Shown here in pieces: positions 43,220-51,997 of a stretch of DNA of 64,000 nucleotides. The notes under the pieces were generated by a model. It worked only from the letters and a program-made list of their open reading frames with translations, had not been told where the DNA came from and searched no databases. The stretch covers positions 186,001-250,000 of the forward strand of contig CAXXQT010000009.1 of assembly GCA_963674575.2 (NCBI GenBank), in the 5' to 3' direction. Each line of letters starts with the position of its first letter. Within the stretch, counting starts at the first letter, position 1. The stretch comes from JAAYAY01 sp963674575 (lineage in GTDB: Bacteria > Planctomycetota > Planctomycetia > Pirellulales > Thermoguttaceae). The translations under genes and the position numbers were made by a program.

Positions 43220-43303
43220 ATCAGAACAAGCCGGGCTCTTGAACTGACCACCTCAAACCAGGTTGCGTCACCAGTTGACTAACGATCGTAGCCCGGCTTC
43301 TGA
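43205..43303. repeat. REP-like cluster behind the metallophosphoesterase gene
   Basis: Two copies of GCCGGGCTC(C/T)TGAA at 43207 and 43230 are followed by GTAGCCCGGCTTCTG at 43288 in the opposite orientation. The first copy contains the stop codon of the upstream gene. The same arrangement of two direct and one inverted element recurs at 49213-49365. Confidence 0.65.
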
Positions 43304-43388
43304 AAAAAAGCTCTCTCCTACCTCCTCGCCAATTCCTCTCCAACTCCATCGCGATACGACTTATCTTCCATCCCCAAACTAGCGCCCG

Positions 43389-44789
43389 TTAGCGTTCATC
43401 ATCGGCCGAATCCCCCTTCGTCATCCGGCAGATTGCGTCCACCAGGACCTTCTCGGCATCGGCGGAGAACCAGCCGATGTGGGCGGAAACGAGCCCAAGC
43501 GTTTCGTAGCCGCCCTCACGCACCACCTTCGCCGAGGGAAGATAGCCGAACACCTGGTTGCAGTAACCGGCCACCCAAATCCGTTTCGCATCGAGCACCT
43601 CTGTTACCAGGGGCACGTAGTCGGAAACGACTTCGCCCGAGATGGCGACCAGGGTCAGGTCTTCACCGAACTGCCATACTGCGAGCGGCGCGCGGTAGAA
43701 GGCGGGAACCGGTTCCCCTCGCTCCTGTGCTTCGAGGATTCGCTTGGCATTGTGCGATTGCCAGAACGGTCCCTTGGCGAGGTTTTCCAACTCCTCCCGG
43801 TCCGGTGCGGGCTGCATGGGCAGGTCGATCCGGGCGAAGTCGACACGAAGCGGCCCACGGATCGGCTCCACTGGCCCCTCGATCACCCGGCATACTTCGC
43901 TACCCAGGGCCTGCCCATGTCGCTTGACCCACTCCTCCTGATCGGCGTTGGCGCGAGGGTCCGGATTCGCGTCGGCCCCACACCCTTGGACGAACAAGGC
44001 CGACACGCCTGGGAACCGGGCCTGGATGACCTTTCTTGCGTAGCTCGGGTAGTCGCCCGAGAGTTTGTTGCTGCTTCCGCCCAGGGTGACCGCGTGGCAA
44101 GCGCAACCGAAGACGACCCCGCGGATGTGGCCTTCCAGGTCGTCGATTCGCAAGACGGGCACAGTTCGATCGGCGTAGCGATCGGGATTGGCGGCCATGC
44201 CGCGATAACGGCCGTCCTCGTGGAACGCCCGCCGGTTCTGCACGAAGCCGGCCTGGCCTACGCCCCACGAGAGCCGGGCCGGTTTCAGATCGGCCAGGGC
44301 CGCCGCGGCCACCTCGGCCAGTTTCTCCCACAGGGCCGCCGTGTAGGCCTCCGTCTTCTTCAAGTCTTCGTCCGAGATCGGGTAGCGATTCGTGTCGGAC
44401 GATCCGATCATCGGGCCCGAGTGCGTGTGGGACCAGTTCAGCAGGATCTGTTCCCGTGCAAGGCCTGTCTTGGCCGTGAGCACCTTGCTGAGGGCCGTCT
44501 CTTCCGGTTCGCGGAGCACGCACAGGTCGGCCACGATCAGCACGGCCGGCCTGCCGCCTTCGCTCTGGATCGCCATGGCCGAGGCCTGAAGCCGGTCGAG
44601 AATGCTGTCGAAGGGCTTGAAACGGCTCTTGCCCGCGTAGCCATAGAGCCAGACCGGTTCCTCGGGCGTGATGCAGACCGTTGCCAACCCAACCTGCCAC
44701 GTCGAGTCGTCGCCTCGAACGGTGCCGTTCCAACATGCCAGCACCACACCGATCCCCAAAACGATGCCCGCGAAATCCCGAGCCCTCAT
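43389..44789 (-). CDS. Secreted neutral/alkaline ceramidase-like protein
   Basis: 466 residues with a signal peptide (Val-Leu-Ala-Cys-Trp-Asn-Gly-Thr-Val-Arg-Gly). The text follows the N-terminal domain of neutral/alkaline non-lysosomal ceramidases: Gly-Leu-Ala-Thr-Val-Cys-Ile-Thr-Pro, Trp-Leu-Tyr-Gly-Tyr-Ala, Ser-His-Thr-His-Ser-Gly-Pro (zinc His pair), Cys-His-Ala-Val-Thr, Gly-Asp-Tyr-Pro, and Gln-Gly-Cys-Gly-Ala-Asp-Ala-Asn-Pro. In planctomycetes this family is large and probably hydrolyses amides other than ceramide. It is the last gene of a four-gene operon, 11 bases behind the PD40 gene. Confidence 0.9.
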   Translation of the reverse strand: MRARDFAGIVLGIGVVLACWNGTVRGDDSTWQVGLATVCITPEEPVWLYGYAGKSRFKPFDSILDRLQASAMAIQSEGGRPAVLIVADLCVLREPEETALSKVLTAKTGLAREQILLNWSHTHSGPMIGSSDTNRYPISDEDLKKTEAYTAALWEKLAEVAAAALADLKPARLSWGVGQAGFVQNRRAFHEDGRYRGMAANPDRYADRTVPVLRIDDLEGHIRGVVFGCACHAVTLGGSSNKLSGDYPSYARKVIQARFPGVSALFVQGCGADANPDPRANADQEEWVKRHGQALGSEVCRVIEGPVEPIRGPLRVDFARIDLPMQPAPDREELENLAKGPFWQSHNAKRILEAQERGEPVPAFYRAPLAVWQFGEDLTLVAISGEVVSDYVPLVTEVLDAKRIWVAGYCNQVFGYLPSAKVVREGGYETLGLVSAHIGWFSADAEKVLVDAICRMTKGDSADDER

Positions 44790-44800
44790 CGTCGCCCCCC

Positions 44801-46183
44801 CTACTTGATCTCTTCTTCCACCAGAAACGCTTCGTCGTCCTTGACCGCAATGTAGTGGAATCGATTGCGGTAATCAAACAGGAGTTTCGCCTCGGGCGGG
44901 TTCCAGACCGATTCGTATCGATGGGCCCCCGCCAAGTCGTCCACCACGGTGAACGCGCCGGTTTCATCCAGGGCAACGTAGGCGTAGCGGCGGCTGTCCG
45001 GGCTGAAGTTCAAGTAGGCCACCATCGTGTGGCGGGGTTTCCGCGTCCCGTCAATCACTACGAAGCGGGCGTAGCCGCTACGAGCGATGTAGCCCAGTCT
45101 GCGGCTGTTGGAACTGAAGACGAGCGATCCGCCGCCGATCGCGTCGAACGTCCTTTGCTCCTGGCCATCGATCACAACCACCTCCGAGTCGCCGTCCTGG
45201 GCCACGTAGGCCAGGCGTTTTCCGTCCGGGCTGAAACAGATCTCGGCGATTCCTTCGTGGGGTTCGCCTGGCTGGCCGTCGAGGACCAGCGACCAGCGAC
45301 CCTTCGATTGCGCGGCATAGGCGAGGCGTGCCCCGTCCGGGCTGAATTGGAGCGAACCGTCGCCAATGGTTTCAAAGGGCCCTTGCTTCTCGTTGTGGCG
45401 AAAGACGAACCAGGGCCCGCCCTTGGCCTCTTGGGCCGTGTAGGCCACCTGCTTCCCGTCGGGGCTGAAGATCAGGTCGCCCACGTCGTAGGCCGGCGGG
45501 CTGCGGCGCCCGTCGAGGATCACGTGGAGGTCCTCTCCCACCAAGGCCACGAAGGCCAGCCGGGCTCCATCCGGTGAGAATCGGTAACCGGTTCGCGTGC
45601 CGAGGTCGTCGAAGGGGCCAAGTTCCTCGCCGTTGCTGACGACGTAGCACTTGCCGTCGCGAACGGCGCCGTAGGCCATGCGGGCACCGGCGGGGCTGAA
45701 CTCGATCAGTCCGCCGGAAATCACGTCGTAAGAGGGGCCAGCCTGGCCGTTGACGACGACCGTCCGCTTCCCCACGTCCAACAGGGCCACAAATGCGAGC
45801 TTGGCGCCGTCGGCGCTGAAATGGGGCAGCCCCACTCGCTCGTAGCCCGGCGATTCCCGGCCGTCGCTGACGACGTACCAGCGATCGCCGCGCTTGGCTG
45901 CATAGGCCAGGCGGGATCCGTCGCGGCTGAACTCCAGGCCGGCCACGCGATCGAAGGGTTTTTGGGGCTTGCCGTCCAGCACGACACGCTGATCGGCGCC
46001 GGACTGAATGTAGGCCACGTGCCGTCCGTCCGGACTGAGCACGGCCGACTCGCGAACCTCCGGCGGAAACGGCCCCAGCGAGGTCTCCGTGTAACGCCGG
46101 TTCACCTCGCGCTGCGCCGCCGCCTCACCCGCCAGAAACAAGACAAGCAAGGCCGCGGCGGTCCACTGGAATCGAATGCTCAT
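44801..46183 (-). CDS. Secreted PD40/WD40-like beta-propeller protein
   Basis: 460 residues from ATG 46183 with a signal peptide (Ala-Ala-Leu-Leu-Val-Leu-Phe-Leu-Ala-Gly-Glu-Ala-Ala-Ala). About ten repeats of the form Phe-Ser-Pro-Asp-Gly-x-Arg-Leu-Ala-Tyr-Val-Ala, spaced about 38-42 residues, make a PD40-type propeller. No catalytic motif is evident, so the role may be binding. It lies between the sulfatase (26 bases) and the ceramidase-like gene (11 bases). Confidence 0.85.
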   Translation of the reverse strand: MSIRFQWTAAALLVLFLAGEAAAQREVNRRYTETSLGPFPPEVRESAVLSPDGRHVAYIQSGADQRVVLDGKPQKPFDRVAGLEFSRDGSRLAYAAKRGDRWYVVSDGRESPGYERVGLPHFSADGAKLAFVALLDVGKRTVVVNGQAGPSYDVISGGLIEFSPAGARMAYGAVRDGKCYVVSNGEELGPFDDLGTRTGYRFSPDGARLAFVALVGEDLHVILDGRRSPPAYDVGDLIFSPDGKQVAYTAQEAKGGPWFVFRHNEKQGPFETIGDGSLQFSPDGARLAYAAQSKGRWSLVLDGQPGEPHEGIAEICFSPDGKRLAYVAQDGDSEVVVIDGQEQRTFDAIGGGSLVFSSNSRRLGYIARSGYARFVVIDGTRKPRHTMVAYLNFSPDSRRYAYVALDETGAFTVVDDLAGAHRYESVWNPPEAKLLFDYRNRFHYIAVKDDEAFLVEEEIK

Positions 46184-46209
46184 GGGCACTCCCTGCTGCC
46201 AAGGACTTG

Positions 46210-47655
46210 TCAATTCCGGTACGGAACCGTTCCCTCGGCATCCGTCTTGTAACCCCACTTGGCGATGTACTGGGGGCCGGGCAGGAACTCGTCGTTCGTT
46301 TCCGCGAGGCGAGCGGTGAGCTTGGCCTCCAATTCGGCCTGCAGCCCCGCGTATTCCGACTTGCCGACCAGGTTGTTCATCTGATAGGGGTCGGTTTGGT
46401 TGTCGTAAAGGAGCCAGGGACCGTCGAGGGTGCGAACGTAGGTGTAACGGCGGGTCCGCACGCCGCGGTACTCGCGACCGCCCTTCTTGCGCGTCCATTC
46501 CCCGAAGGGGCTGGGGCATGCGATCAGGGCGGCCTCGTCTCCGTCGGCCGTCTTGCCTGTGATCAGGTCGGTGCGATCGACGCCTTCCACCGTCTCCGGC
46601 GCGTCGATTCCGCACAGACCGAGCAAGGTCGGCATGATGTCGGGCGAATTGATCGGGAGCGTGATCTTCTTCGCCTCCCGGCCCAGCAGGCGTGGATAAC
46701 GGAGCAGGAAGGGCACGCGAATCGCCTCATCCCACGGCCGCTGTTTGCGCTGGTTGCCTTGGGAGCCGATCATGTCGCCGTGGTCGGAAGTGAAGACCAG
46801 GATCGTGTCGTCGGCCAGCCCCAGGGCGTCGAGTTCGTCGATGATTCGGCCGGCGCACACGTCCAAAGCCGCACAGTGGGCGTAGTAGCCCGCCAGGTCC
46901 CGCCGGGTTGCCTCGGCCACCTCGTTGGGCACGTTCGGGCGAAGCTGGATGTCTTCCGGGCGGAAACGTCGGCGGAAGGCCTCCGGCGCCGTCTGGTAGG
47001 GATTGTGCGGCGGACCCCAGGAGAGCATCAGGGCAAAGGGCTCGTCGCGATGCTCGCGAAGATAACGCCTCGCGTCTTCCGTCTGGTCGATCGCGTCGTA
47101 GCCTTTCCAGAAGTGCTTCTCGGGATCGTTGGCATAGTAGTGCGACTTGTTGTAATTGTGGCTGCACTCGGCCGCTCGCCAGTATTGAAAGCCCTGACGC
47201 CGCTCGGGAGGAATGAAACTGGAGCGGCCCCGACCGTCCAGGTGCCACTTGCCGACGTAACCGGTGTGATAGCCGGCCCCGTTGAATGCCTCGGCGATGC
47301 TGGCCGCCTCGCTTGCCAGTTGCACGTCGTTGAGAAACACGCCGTGCGTAAGCGGATACTGGCCGGTCATCAGGCTGCCACGGTAGGGGCAGCAGACGGG
47401 ACAGCTCGACACGGCATTGGCAAAATCAACGCTCTCACCGGCCAGGCGATCGAGATGAGGCGTTTGGACGTTCGGATCGCCGGCGTAGCCGGTGGCTTGC
47501 GCTCGCCACTGATCAGCCAACAGAAACACGACGTTGGGACGCCGCTTGGACGGTTCCTCGGCCCCGGATCGGCTCGCGCCGGCCGCGACGACAGCGGCGG
47601 CCGTGGAAGCGGTCTGCAGGAACTGGCGACGTTGAATACTCGGTGTATTGGACAT
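46210..47655 (-). CDS. Tat-exported sulfatase
   Basis: 481 residues. Tat signal Arg-Arg-Gln-Phe-Leu-Gln-Thr-Ala-Ser. The metal site (Asn-Val-Val-Phe-Leu-Leu-Ala-Asp-Gln) has Asp-Gln, the maturation motif is Cys-Cys-Pro-Tyr-Arg-Gly-Ser-Leu-Met-Thr-Gly (the first Cys becomes formylglycine), and Ser-Asp-His-Gly-Asp gives the second metal pair. Gly-Lys-Trp-His-Leu is also present. Substrates of such planctomycete sulfatases are usually sulfated polysaccharides. It is the second gene of a four-gene operon, 37 bases behind the nitroreductase. Confidence 0.94.
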   Translation of the reverse strand: MSNTPSIQRRQFLQTASTAAAVVAAGASRSGAEEPSKRRPNVVFLLADQWRAQATGYAGDPNVQTPHLDRLAGESVDFANAVSSCPVCCPYRGSLMTGQYPLTHGVFLNDVQLASEAASIAEAFNGAGYHTGYVGKWHLDGRGRSSFIPPERRQGFQYWRAAECSHNYNKSHYYANDPEKHFWKGYDAIDQTEDARRYLREHRDEPFALMLSWGPPHNPYQTAPEAFRRRFRPEDIQLRPNVPNEVAEATRRDLAGYYAHCAALDVCAGRIIDELDALGLADDTILVFTSDHGDMIGSQGNQRKQRPWDEAIRVPFLLRYPRLLGREAKKITLPINSPDIMPTLLGLCGIDAPETVEGVDRTDLITGKTADGDEAALIACPSPFGEWTRKKGGREYRGVRTRRYTYVRTLDGPWLLYDNQTDPYQMNNLVGKSEYAGLQAELEAKLTARLAETNDEFLPGPQYIAKWGYKTDAEGTVPYRN

Positions 47656-47692
47656 GTGAGTCTTTCTTCTGCAATACGTCGTAGGTTACCTC

Positions 47693-48217
47693 TCAACCCC
47701 CGTATCGATTGAACCACGCCCGCTGATCGAAGGGAAGCTTTTCTTTCTGGGAGCAGGATTCGATGGGCACGCCGAGGGGCAGGACGATCCGAACAATGCG
47801 GTCTTCGGGCACGGCCAGGAGCTTGGCCAAACGTTCGGCAACACCTTCCACACGCAAAACGCCGTCGAGCCAGACGGTGGCGTAGCCCAGGGCCGTGATG
47901 GCCAGCAGCATGTTCTCCACGGCCGCGGCGCAGTCTTCAGCGTGGAAGGATTCGCCGTGAAACACGGGCCGCGGATCGGTCACGCAAACGATCATAGCCC
48001 GGGCGGTCTGGCAAACGGGCCGGTTGATGATTCCTGCCGCCTTTTGGAGCGTGTCCGGATCCTTGACGATCACAAAGGACGTGGTCTGTTCATTCTTGCC
48101 CGAGGGCGCCTGGATGCCGGCCTGCACGATCTTGCGCAGATCCGCTTCGGGAATCGTTGCCGCGGTGAACGAGCCGCGGTAGCTGTGCCGCCTGGCAATT
48201 GCGTCAAAAAGATCCAT
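47693..48217 (-). CDS. Nitroreductase-family FMN protein
   Basis: 174 residues from ATG 48217 (AAGGA upstream). Nitroreductase fold marks: Ala-Ile-Ala-Arg-Arg-His-Ser-Tyr-Arg near the N-terminus (FMN phosphate), Ala-Pro-Ser-Gly-Lys-Asn-Glu-Gln, Ala-Ala-Val-Glu-Asn-Met-Leu-Leu-Ala and Gly-Tyr-Ala-Thr-Val-Trp. It probably uses NAD(P)H to reduce a nitro, quinone or flavin substrate in the cytoplasm. It is the first gene of the operon with the sulfatase, PD40 and ceramidase-like genes. Confidence 0.88.
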   Translation of the reverse strand: MDLFDAIARRHSYRGSFTAATIPEADLRKIVQAGIQAPSGKNEQTTSFVIVKDPDTLQKAAGIINRPVCQTARAMIVCVTDPRPVFHGESFHAEDCAAAVENMLLAITALGYATVWLDGVLRVEGVAERLAKLLAVPEDRIVRIVLPLGVPIESCSQKEKLPFDQRAWFNRYGG

Positions 48218-48593
48218 GGGCGTCTTCGTCCTTGCTGGATGTCCATTCGTGCTGGGGGAACCCATATTGTAGCCCACTTGGAGGGGGGCTGCAAAGCTCC
48301 AGGCTGTCCACAGGAGAACCGCAAAGTCAAGAATAGTAGCCATCACGCTCCGCCGTGATGAGCGCTCGACTTGTCAGAAACGCCTGTGTGGCAGTACCCG
48401 GCCCGCCCCTTGGTCCAGGCTCCCTAACCTGCTGTATGGACATTGCAGTTCCCCCGGGGTCCTCCACCGATTGATCTTCTGCCGCCTGTCACGGAGAATA
48501 AGTGGTTCGATGCCGGCTCGACCGCGATCACTGGACGCAATGCGACGAGCAGACGCCCTGACAAAATGAACCCGACGCGAGGAGCGAAGAGGA

Positions 48594-49199
48594 ATGCTTG
48601 GCCTGAAACTCGATGTGAACGAATACGTGGAACGACTCCGTGAGGAAGTGGAGCGTCTGGATCGCGGGGCGATCGAGCGGTTCTCGGAAGCTCTGTACGC
48701 GGCCTGGCAGGACGAGCGGTTCGTTTTCGTCATCGGCAACGGCGGTTCGGCCGCCACGGCGTCCCATTTCTGTGAAGACCTCGGCAAGAATGTTCTCCGG
48801 CCGGAGGATATGCACGACGATAGCAAGAAGCGGATCCGCGTGCTCAGCCTGACCGACCACGTGAGCTGGATCACGGCCCTGGGCAACGACCTTTGCTACG
48901 AGGAGATTTTTGCCCAACAGTTGCGGCAATACGCCTCGCCTGGCGACCTGCTGGTGGCCATCAGCGGCTCGGGCAACAGCCCGAACATCATCAAGGCAGT
49001 CGAGTGGGCCAAGCAGCGCGGACTCAAGGTCTTCGGCCTGTCGGGCTACGACGGAGGCAAGCTCAAGCAACTCCAGGACGACGGACTCCACGTGGACCTG
49101 ACGGACATGGGAATGGCCGAGAGCCTCCATAGTTGCATCATGCACTGGGTCGTGGAAGACGTACACGCCCGGATCAACAAGGTCGGCCGCTTCGCGTAA
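48594..49199 (+). CDS. SIS-domain phosphosugar isomerase (GmhA-like)
   Basis: 201 residues, a single SIS domain: Phe-Val-Ile-Gly-Asn-Gly-Gly-Ser-Ala-Ala-Thr-Ala-Ser-His-Phe, then Ile-Ser-Gly-Ser-Gly-Asn-Ser-Pro-Asn and a C-terminal Glu-Ser-Leu-His-Ser-Cys-Ile-Met-His. This matches sedoheptulose-7-phosphate isomerase (GmhA) and related proteins such as DiaA. Other heptose genes are not nearby, so the exact reaction remains open. Confidence 0.88.
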   Translation: MLGLKLDVNEYVERLREEVERLDRGAIERFSEALYAAWQDERFVFVIGNGGSAATASHFCEDLGKNVLRPEDMHDDSKKRIRVLSLTDHVSWITALGNDLCYEEIFAQQLRQYASPGDLLVAISGSGNSPNIIKAVEWAKQRGLKVFGLSGYDGGKLKQLQDDGLHVDLTDMGMAESLHSCIMHWVVEDVHARINKVGRFA

Positions 49200-49212
49200 C
49201 GCCGACCTGGAC

Positions 49213-49365
49213 GAAGCCGGGTTGAAGCAGAATAGCCGGGCTCTTGAACCAGCCATCTCTGATCAGGCCGCCTGATCACCGAGGTTGCGAAGCTAGCCCG
49301 GCTCTTGGTCACAACTCCCGCCGACCTCAGAAGCCGAGCGGCAAAGGTAGCCCGCTTCTGAGAAA
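49213..49365. repeat. REP-like cluster behind the SIS gene
   Basis: GAAGCCGGGTT at about 49213, AGCCGGGCTCTTGAACC at about 49234, TAGCCCGGCTCTTGG at about 49294 and GTAGCCCGCTTCTGAG at about 49349. The first two are direct, the last two inverted. It is a close copy of the arrangement at 43205-43303, including the Gly/Cys-rich filler GATCA...AGGTTGCG. The remaining bases to 49520 show no gene. Confidence 0.6.
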
Positions 49366-49520
49366 CAGGGGAACGAGTACCCATCGTGTCACGGGCGAGT
49401 CAAACCCTTCTGACCGCCGAATCGAGAGTCTCTGATACCGCCATAGGCATTGTGTAGTGGGTGGCACGCTCAGAGCGAAGCGATGGGCGTGGTAGTTGAC
49501 CGTCCACGCCCATGAATAGC

Positions 49521-50102
49521 TTAACGATCGGCTCCCGATCCCAACACTTCTTCGAATCGGCCCAGCGTCTGAGCAAGCTCCTCGGCAAGCACGGCGGGGC
49601 CTGCCTGCTGGAGAATCCGGCAGACCGAGCGGTAGTACCAGAGCGTGCCTTCCCGTCCGCCGCGAAAGTGCTCCCAGATCGCCTCCCCGGTCTGTCGATA
49701 GGATGCGAGAAGGCAACGCAGGTTGTCGACCTTGTCGGCAGCCGAAACGAGGCGAGCCGAGGGCGAAGCGACGGGCAGGTGGGCCAGGTAGCGTTCCTTC
49801 CGCTCGCGCCACGGAGGCTTTGGAATTTGATCCGTATCGCTACACTCGTCCACGATGGCAGTCACCGGTTGGCCGAAGCGGCTGCGGATGAGTTCTCGTG
49901 TCGACGGACCGCCCTGGTCTTCAATCGCATCGTGAAGCACGGCGGCAATGGCCGTGTCTTCATCGCCGCCGTTTTCCAGCACCATGCCTGCCACCCGAAG
50001 GAGATGGGCGGCATAGGGGGTACCCGAGAGTTTGCGTTTCTGAGTACGGTGCAGGTCAAGCGCCAGGCTCACGGCGGACGAGAATCGTTCGGTTAGTTCC
50101 AT
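49521..50102 (-). CDS. HD-domain phosphohydrolase
   Basis: 193 residues. The HD fold is visible from Ala-Leu-Asp-Leu-His-Arg-Thr-Gln-Lys-Arg-Lys, Pro-Tyr-Ala-Ala-His-Leu-Leu-Arg-Val, Val-Leu-His-Asp-Ala-Ile-Glu-Asp-Gln (the HD pair) and Ala-Ala-Asp-Lys-Val-Asp-Asn (second Asp). This resembles the (p)ppGpp hydrolase part of SpoT/MESH1, so it may be a small alarmone or nucleotide hydrolase. The start overlaps the end of the upstream gene, and GTG 50108 is an alternative. Confidence 0.85.
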   Translation of the reverse strand: MELTERFSSAVSLALDLHRTQKRKLSGTPYAAHLLRVAGMVLENGGDEDTAIAAVLHDAIEDQGGPSTRELIRSRFGQPVTAIVDECSDTDQIPKPPWRERKERYLAHLPVASPSARLVSAADKVDNLRCLLASYRQTGEAIWEHFRGGREGTLWYYRSVCRILQQAGPAVLAEELAQTLGRFEEVLGSGADR

Positions 50103-50104
50103 GG

Positions 50105-50548
50105 TCACCGTGGGAGCGTGAAACGCGAATCGAAATAGCCGCCCTCGGTTTCATGTTCGAGTTGTCCGACTCGACTCTTGAGCACGGCAATCTGGTCAAG
50201 CAGATCCCGTTCCCGTTCGAACCATCGTTCCCGATCCCGGAGCAGGCGAAGGATCATGCAGCGGGCCTCACAGATAAGGCGGGCATTGGCGTCCGCCTGG
50301 AGGGGACCGTCTTCCTCGGTCGGTGGAGCGGCGCCGAGACTGATAATCAAGCGACCATCGGGAAGGGAGGCCACGACCGTGCCTTCGCCACTCGCTTGAT
50401 CGTCAATCACGAAGGGCCCGGGACTCGCCGTGTGACATATCGCCTCGAACACGGCGGCCTCTGTGTCTTCAACTCTCGGACTGCGCTCGATGCGAACCGG
50501 ATCGAACATGTCACAATCGTCGAATTCCTCGATCTCCCACCAACGCAT
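50105..50548 (-). CDS. Hypothetical protein with C-terminal coiled coil
   Basis: 147 residues with no recognised domain. The N-terminal part is acidic (Trp-Trp-Glu-Ile-Glu-Glu-Phe-Asp-Asp), the middle has a beta-hairpin-like Leu-Pro-Asp-Gly-Arg-Leu-Ile-Ile-Ser-Leu, and residues about 95-135 form an Arg/Glu-rich helix that could be a coiled coil. GGAGGAG precedes the start. Its stop overlaps the HD gene start region, so the two are probably translated together. Confidence 0.7.
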   Translation of the reverse strand: MRWWEIEEFDDCDMFDPVRIERSPRVEDTEAAVFEAICHTASPGPFVIDDQASGEGTVVASLPDGRLIISLGAAPPTEEDGPLQADANARLICEARCMILRLLRDRERWFERERDLLDQIAVLKSRVGQLEHETEGGYFDSRFTLPR

Positions 50549-50784
50549 GGCTGCTCCTCCTTTTTCTTGCGTTCACCCGTGCGAACCAAACCGGACCTGA
50601 ACACCGTTTTTCGAGCAGTGCGAGTTGTGTCGAGGTGAAAACGCTTCCAGGCGAGCCCGTACTCCGTTCCGTAGTTATTCTAAGGCATGAAGGCCCGAAA
50701 GGAGAGCAAAAAGCGAGACAAAGTTCGCTCACTCCCCCGCCACAGGAGTGAATTGCTGCGAAACTAGTCAAGCTGACCAACACG

Positions 50785-51777
50785 CTAGCGGGGCGGGGGG
50801 CTCGGCGCGCCGGCGATGCGGCCTACTTGCCCCCCCTCGTAAATACTGAATTCCGCCCATACAGGTAGATGTTCGGAAATCAGGCTCGCCTGCTGCACCG
50901 ACAGGTCAAGAACACTCATCAAGTCGAGCGTTCCCGAACGTCCGGCAAACTCGACCGTGGCGTGGCTTTCGAACAGGATATTGTCGACGGTCGTTCCCCC
51001 GAGCGTTGTGGTTGGTCGATCGGAGATGGACCACATGAGGGGAACGCGCTGCAGACTGCCGAGATGGGGTGGAGCGGCAGCGAAAGAACCAACAAGGAGG
51101 ACGTCGTCTTCACCCCGTCCGTCATCACGTACGGCACGGAACACGTCGGCAAGTCGGTTCAACTCGAGCTGCGTCTGGCCGGGATCGACCTCCACGTTGA
51201 CGAGGGTGAAAGTGAAGGCTTCTTCCGGCTTGGGGCCGCGGACGCGAAAGGCTGCGACCAGGGGCTTGTTCAGGAAGACCTGACCGGGATCGCCGACTTC
51301 GAACACGGTGCTACGGTCGATTTCGAGAATGGAGCGATCGAAGAAGAAGGCCGCGTATTTTTCAACAGGCTCGCGCCCGACGCGAGCGGGAATGGCAAAG
51401 TCGTAGTTTCTGCCGTCTCGGTTGACCTGTTCCAGCAGGTCCAACACGATGCCCTGGTTGTGGGCCCAGATTCCCTGGACGGCAATTACGTCGAAGCGAC
51501 CGATGATGTTTGCCAGCTTGGCAGCCACTTCACGATTGGTCAGCTTCTGGTGATCGAGAGGCCCGAAATTGGCCGAGGCGATTCGAACTGTTTTTCGGGA
51601 TCCGATCGCCGCCTGAGGCTCTGCCTCGGAGCCGGTGGCGGGGCGTGCCGCCGGTTTCATGAGGCCATGCAGGGACCGCTTGAAACCCTCGAGCCGTTCG
51701 TCCGAAGAGTGCGTGAAGAAATAGTATCCCCCGATTCCGAGGACGAGGAGCAGAATGAGAGACAGGCGTTTCGACAT
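50785..51777 (-). CDS. Membrane-anchored endonuclease/exonuclease/phosphatase-fold protein, catalytic residues lost
   Basis: 330 residues. An N-terminal hydrophobic segment (5-20) anchors or exports it, and a linker leads to an EEP (exonuclease-endonuclease-phosphatase) fold. Relatives that I recall in planctomycetes have Gln-Glu-Ile, Asn-Ile-His-x-Asp-Pro, Gly-Asp-Leu-Asn and Ser-Asp-His-Met-Pro-Val. Here these read Gln101-Gly-Ile, Asn-Val-Glu-Val-Asp-Pro, Gly-Ser-Phe-Ala and Ser-Glu-His-Leu-Pro-Val. So the metal-binding Glu, the catalytic His/Asp and the Asp of the last motif are changed while the scaffold is intact. It is probably a non-catalytic binding protein. Confidence 0.82.
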   Translation of the reverse strand: MSKRLSLILLLVLGIGGYYFFTHSSDERLEGFKRSLHGLMKPAARPATGSEAEPQAAIGSRKTVRIASANFGPLDHQKLTNREVAAKLANIIGRFDVIAVQGIWAHNQGIVLDLLEQVNRDGRNYDFAIPARVGREPVEKYAAFFFDRSILEIDRSTVFEVGDPGQVFLNKPLVAAFRVRGPKPEEAFTFTLVNVEVDPGQTQLELNRLADVFRAVRDDGRGEDDVLLVGSFAAAPPHLGSLQRVPLMWSISDRPTTTLGGTTVDNILFESHATVEFAGRSGTLDLMSVLDLSVQQASLISEHLPVWAEFSIYEGGQVGRIAGAPSPPPR

Positions 51778-51997
51778 CGATCAATCCGTTGAGTCAGCCG
51801 CGGAAAGGGGATCGTTTGGCAAACCGCAGCAGGTTAGCGAAAGTCGGACGTCCACTCCAGACCAATCCCCCCCTCTCGTGAGCGGTCCTTCTTGTTGGTC
51901 GATCTCCCATTTTTTCTGTCGCCCTCATATCTTCCCCCCGATTTGACCGGGGCAGGAACACGACCTAACCTTGGGCAACCAAGTGGAAAGGGGCCGA

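Noticed and set aside
49460..49475. TGGCAC followed by GCTCA-GAGC as a third sigma-54 promoter
   Set aside because: The -12 element is GAGC instead of TTGC and there is no suitable gene in the right orientation.
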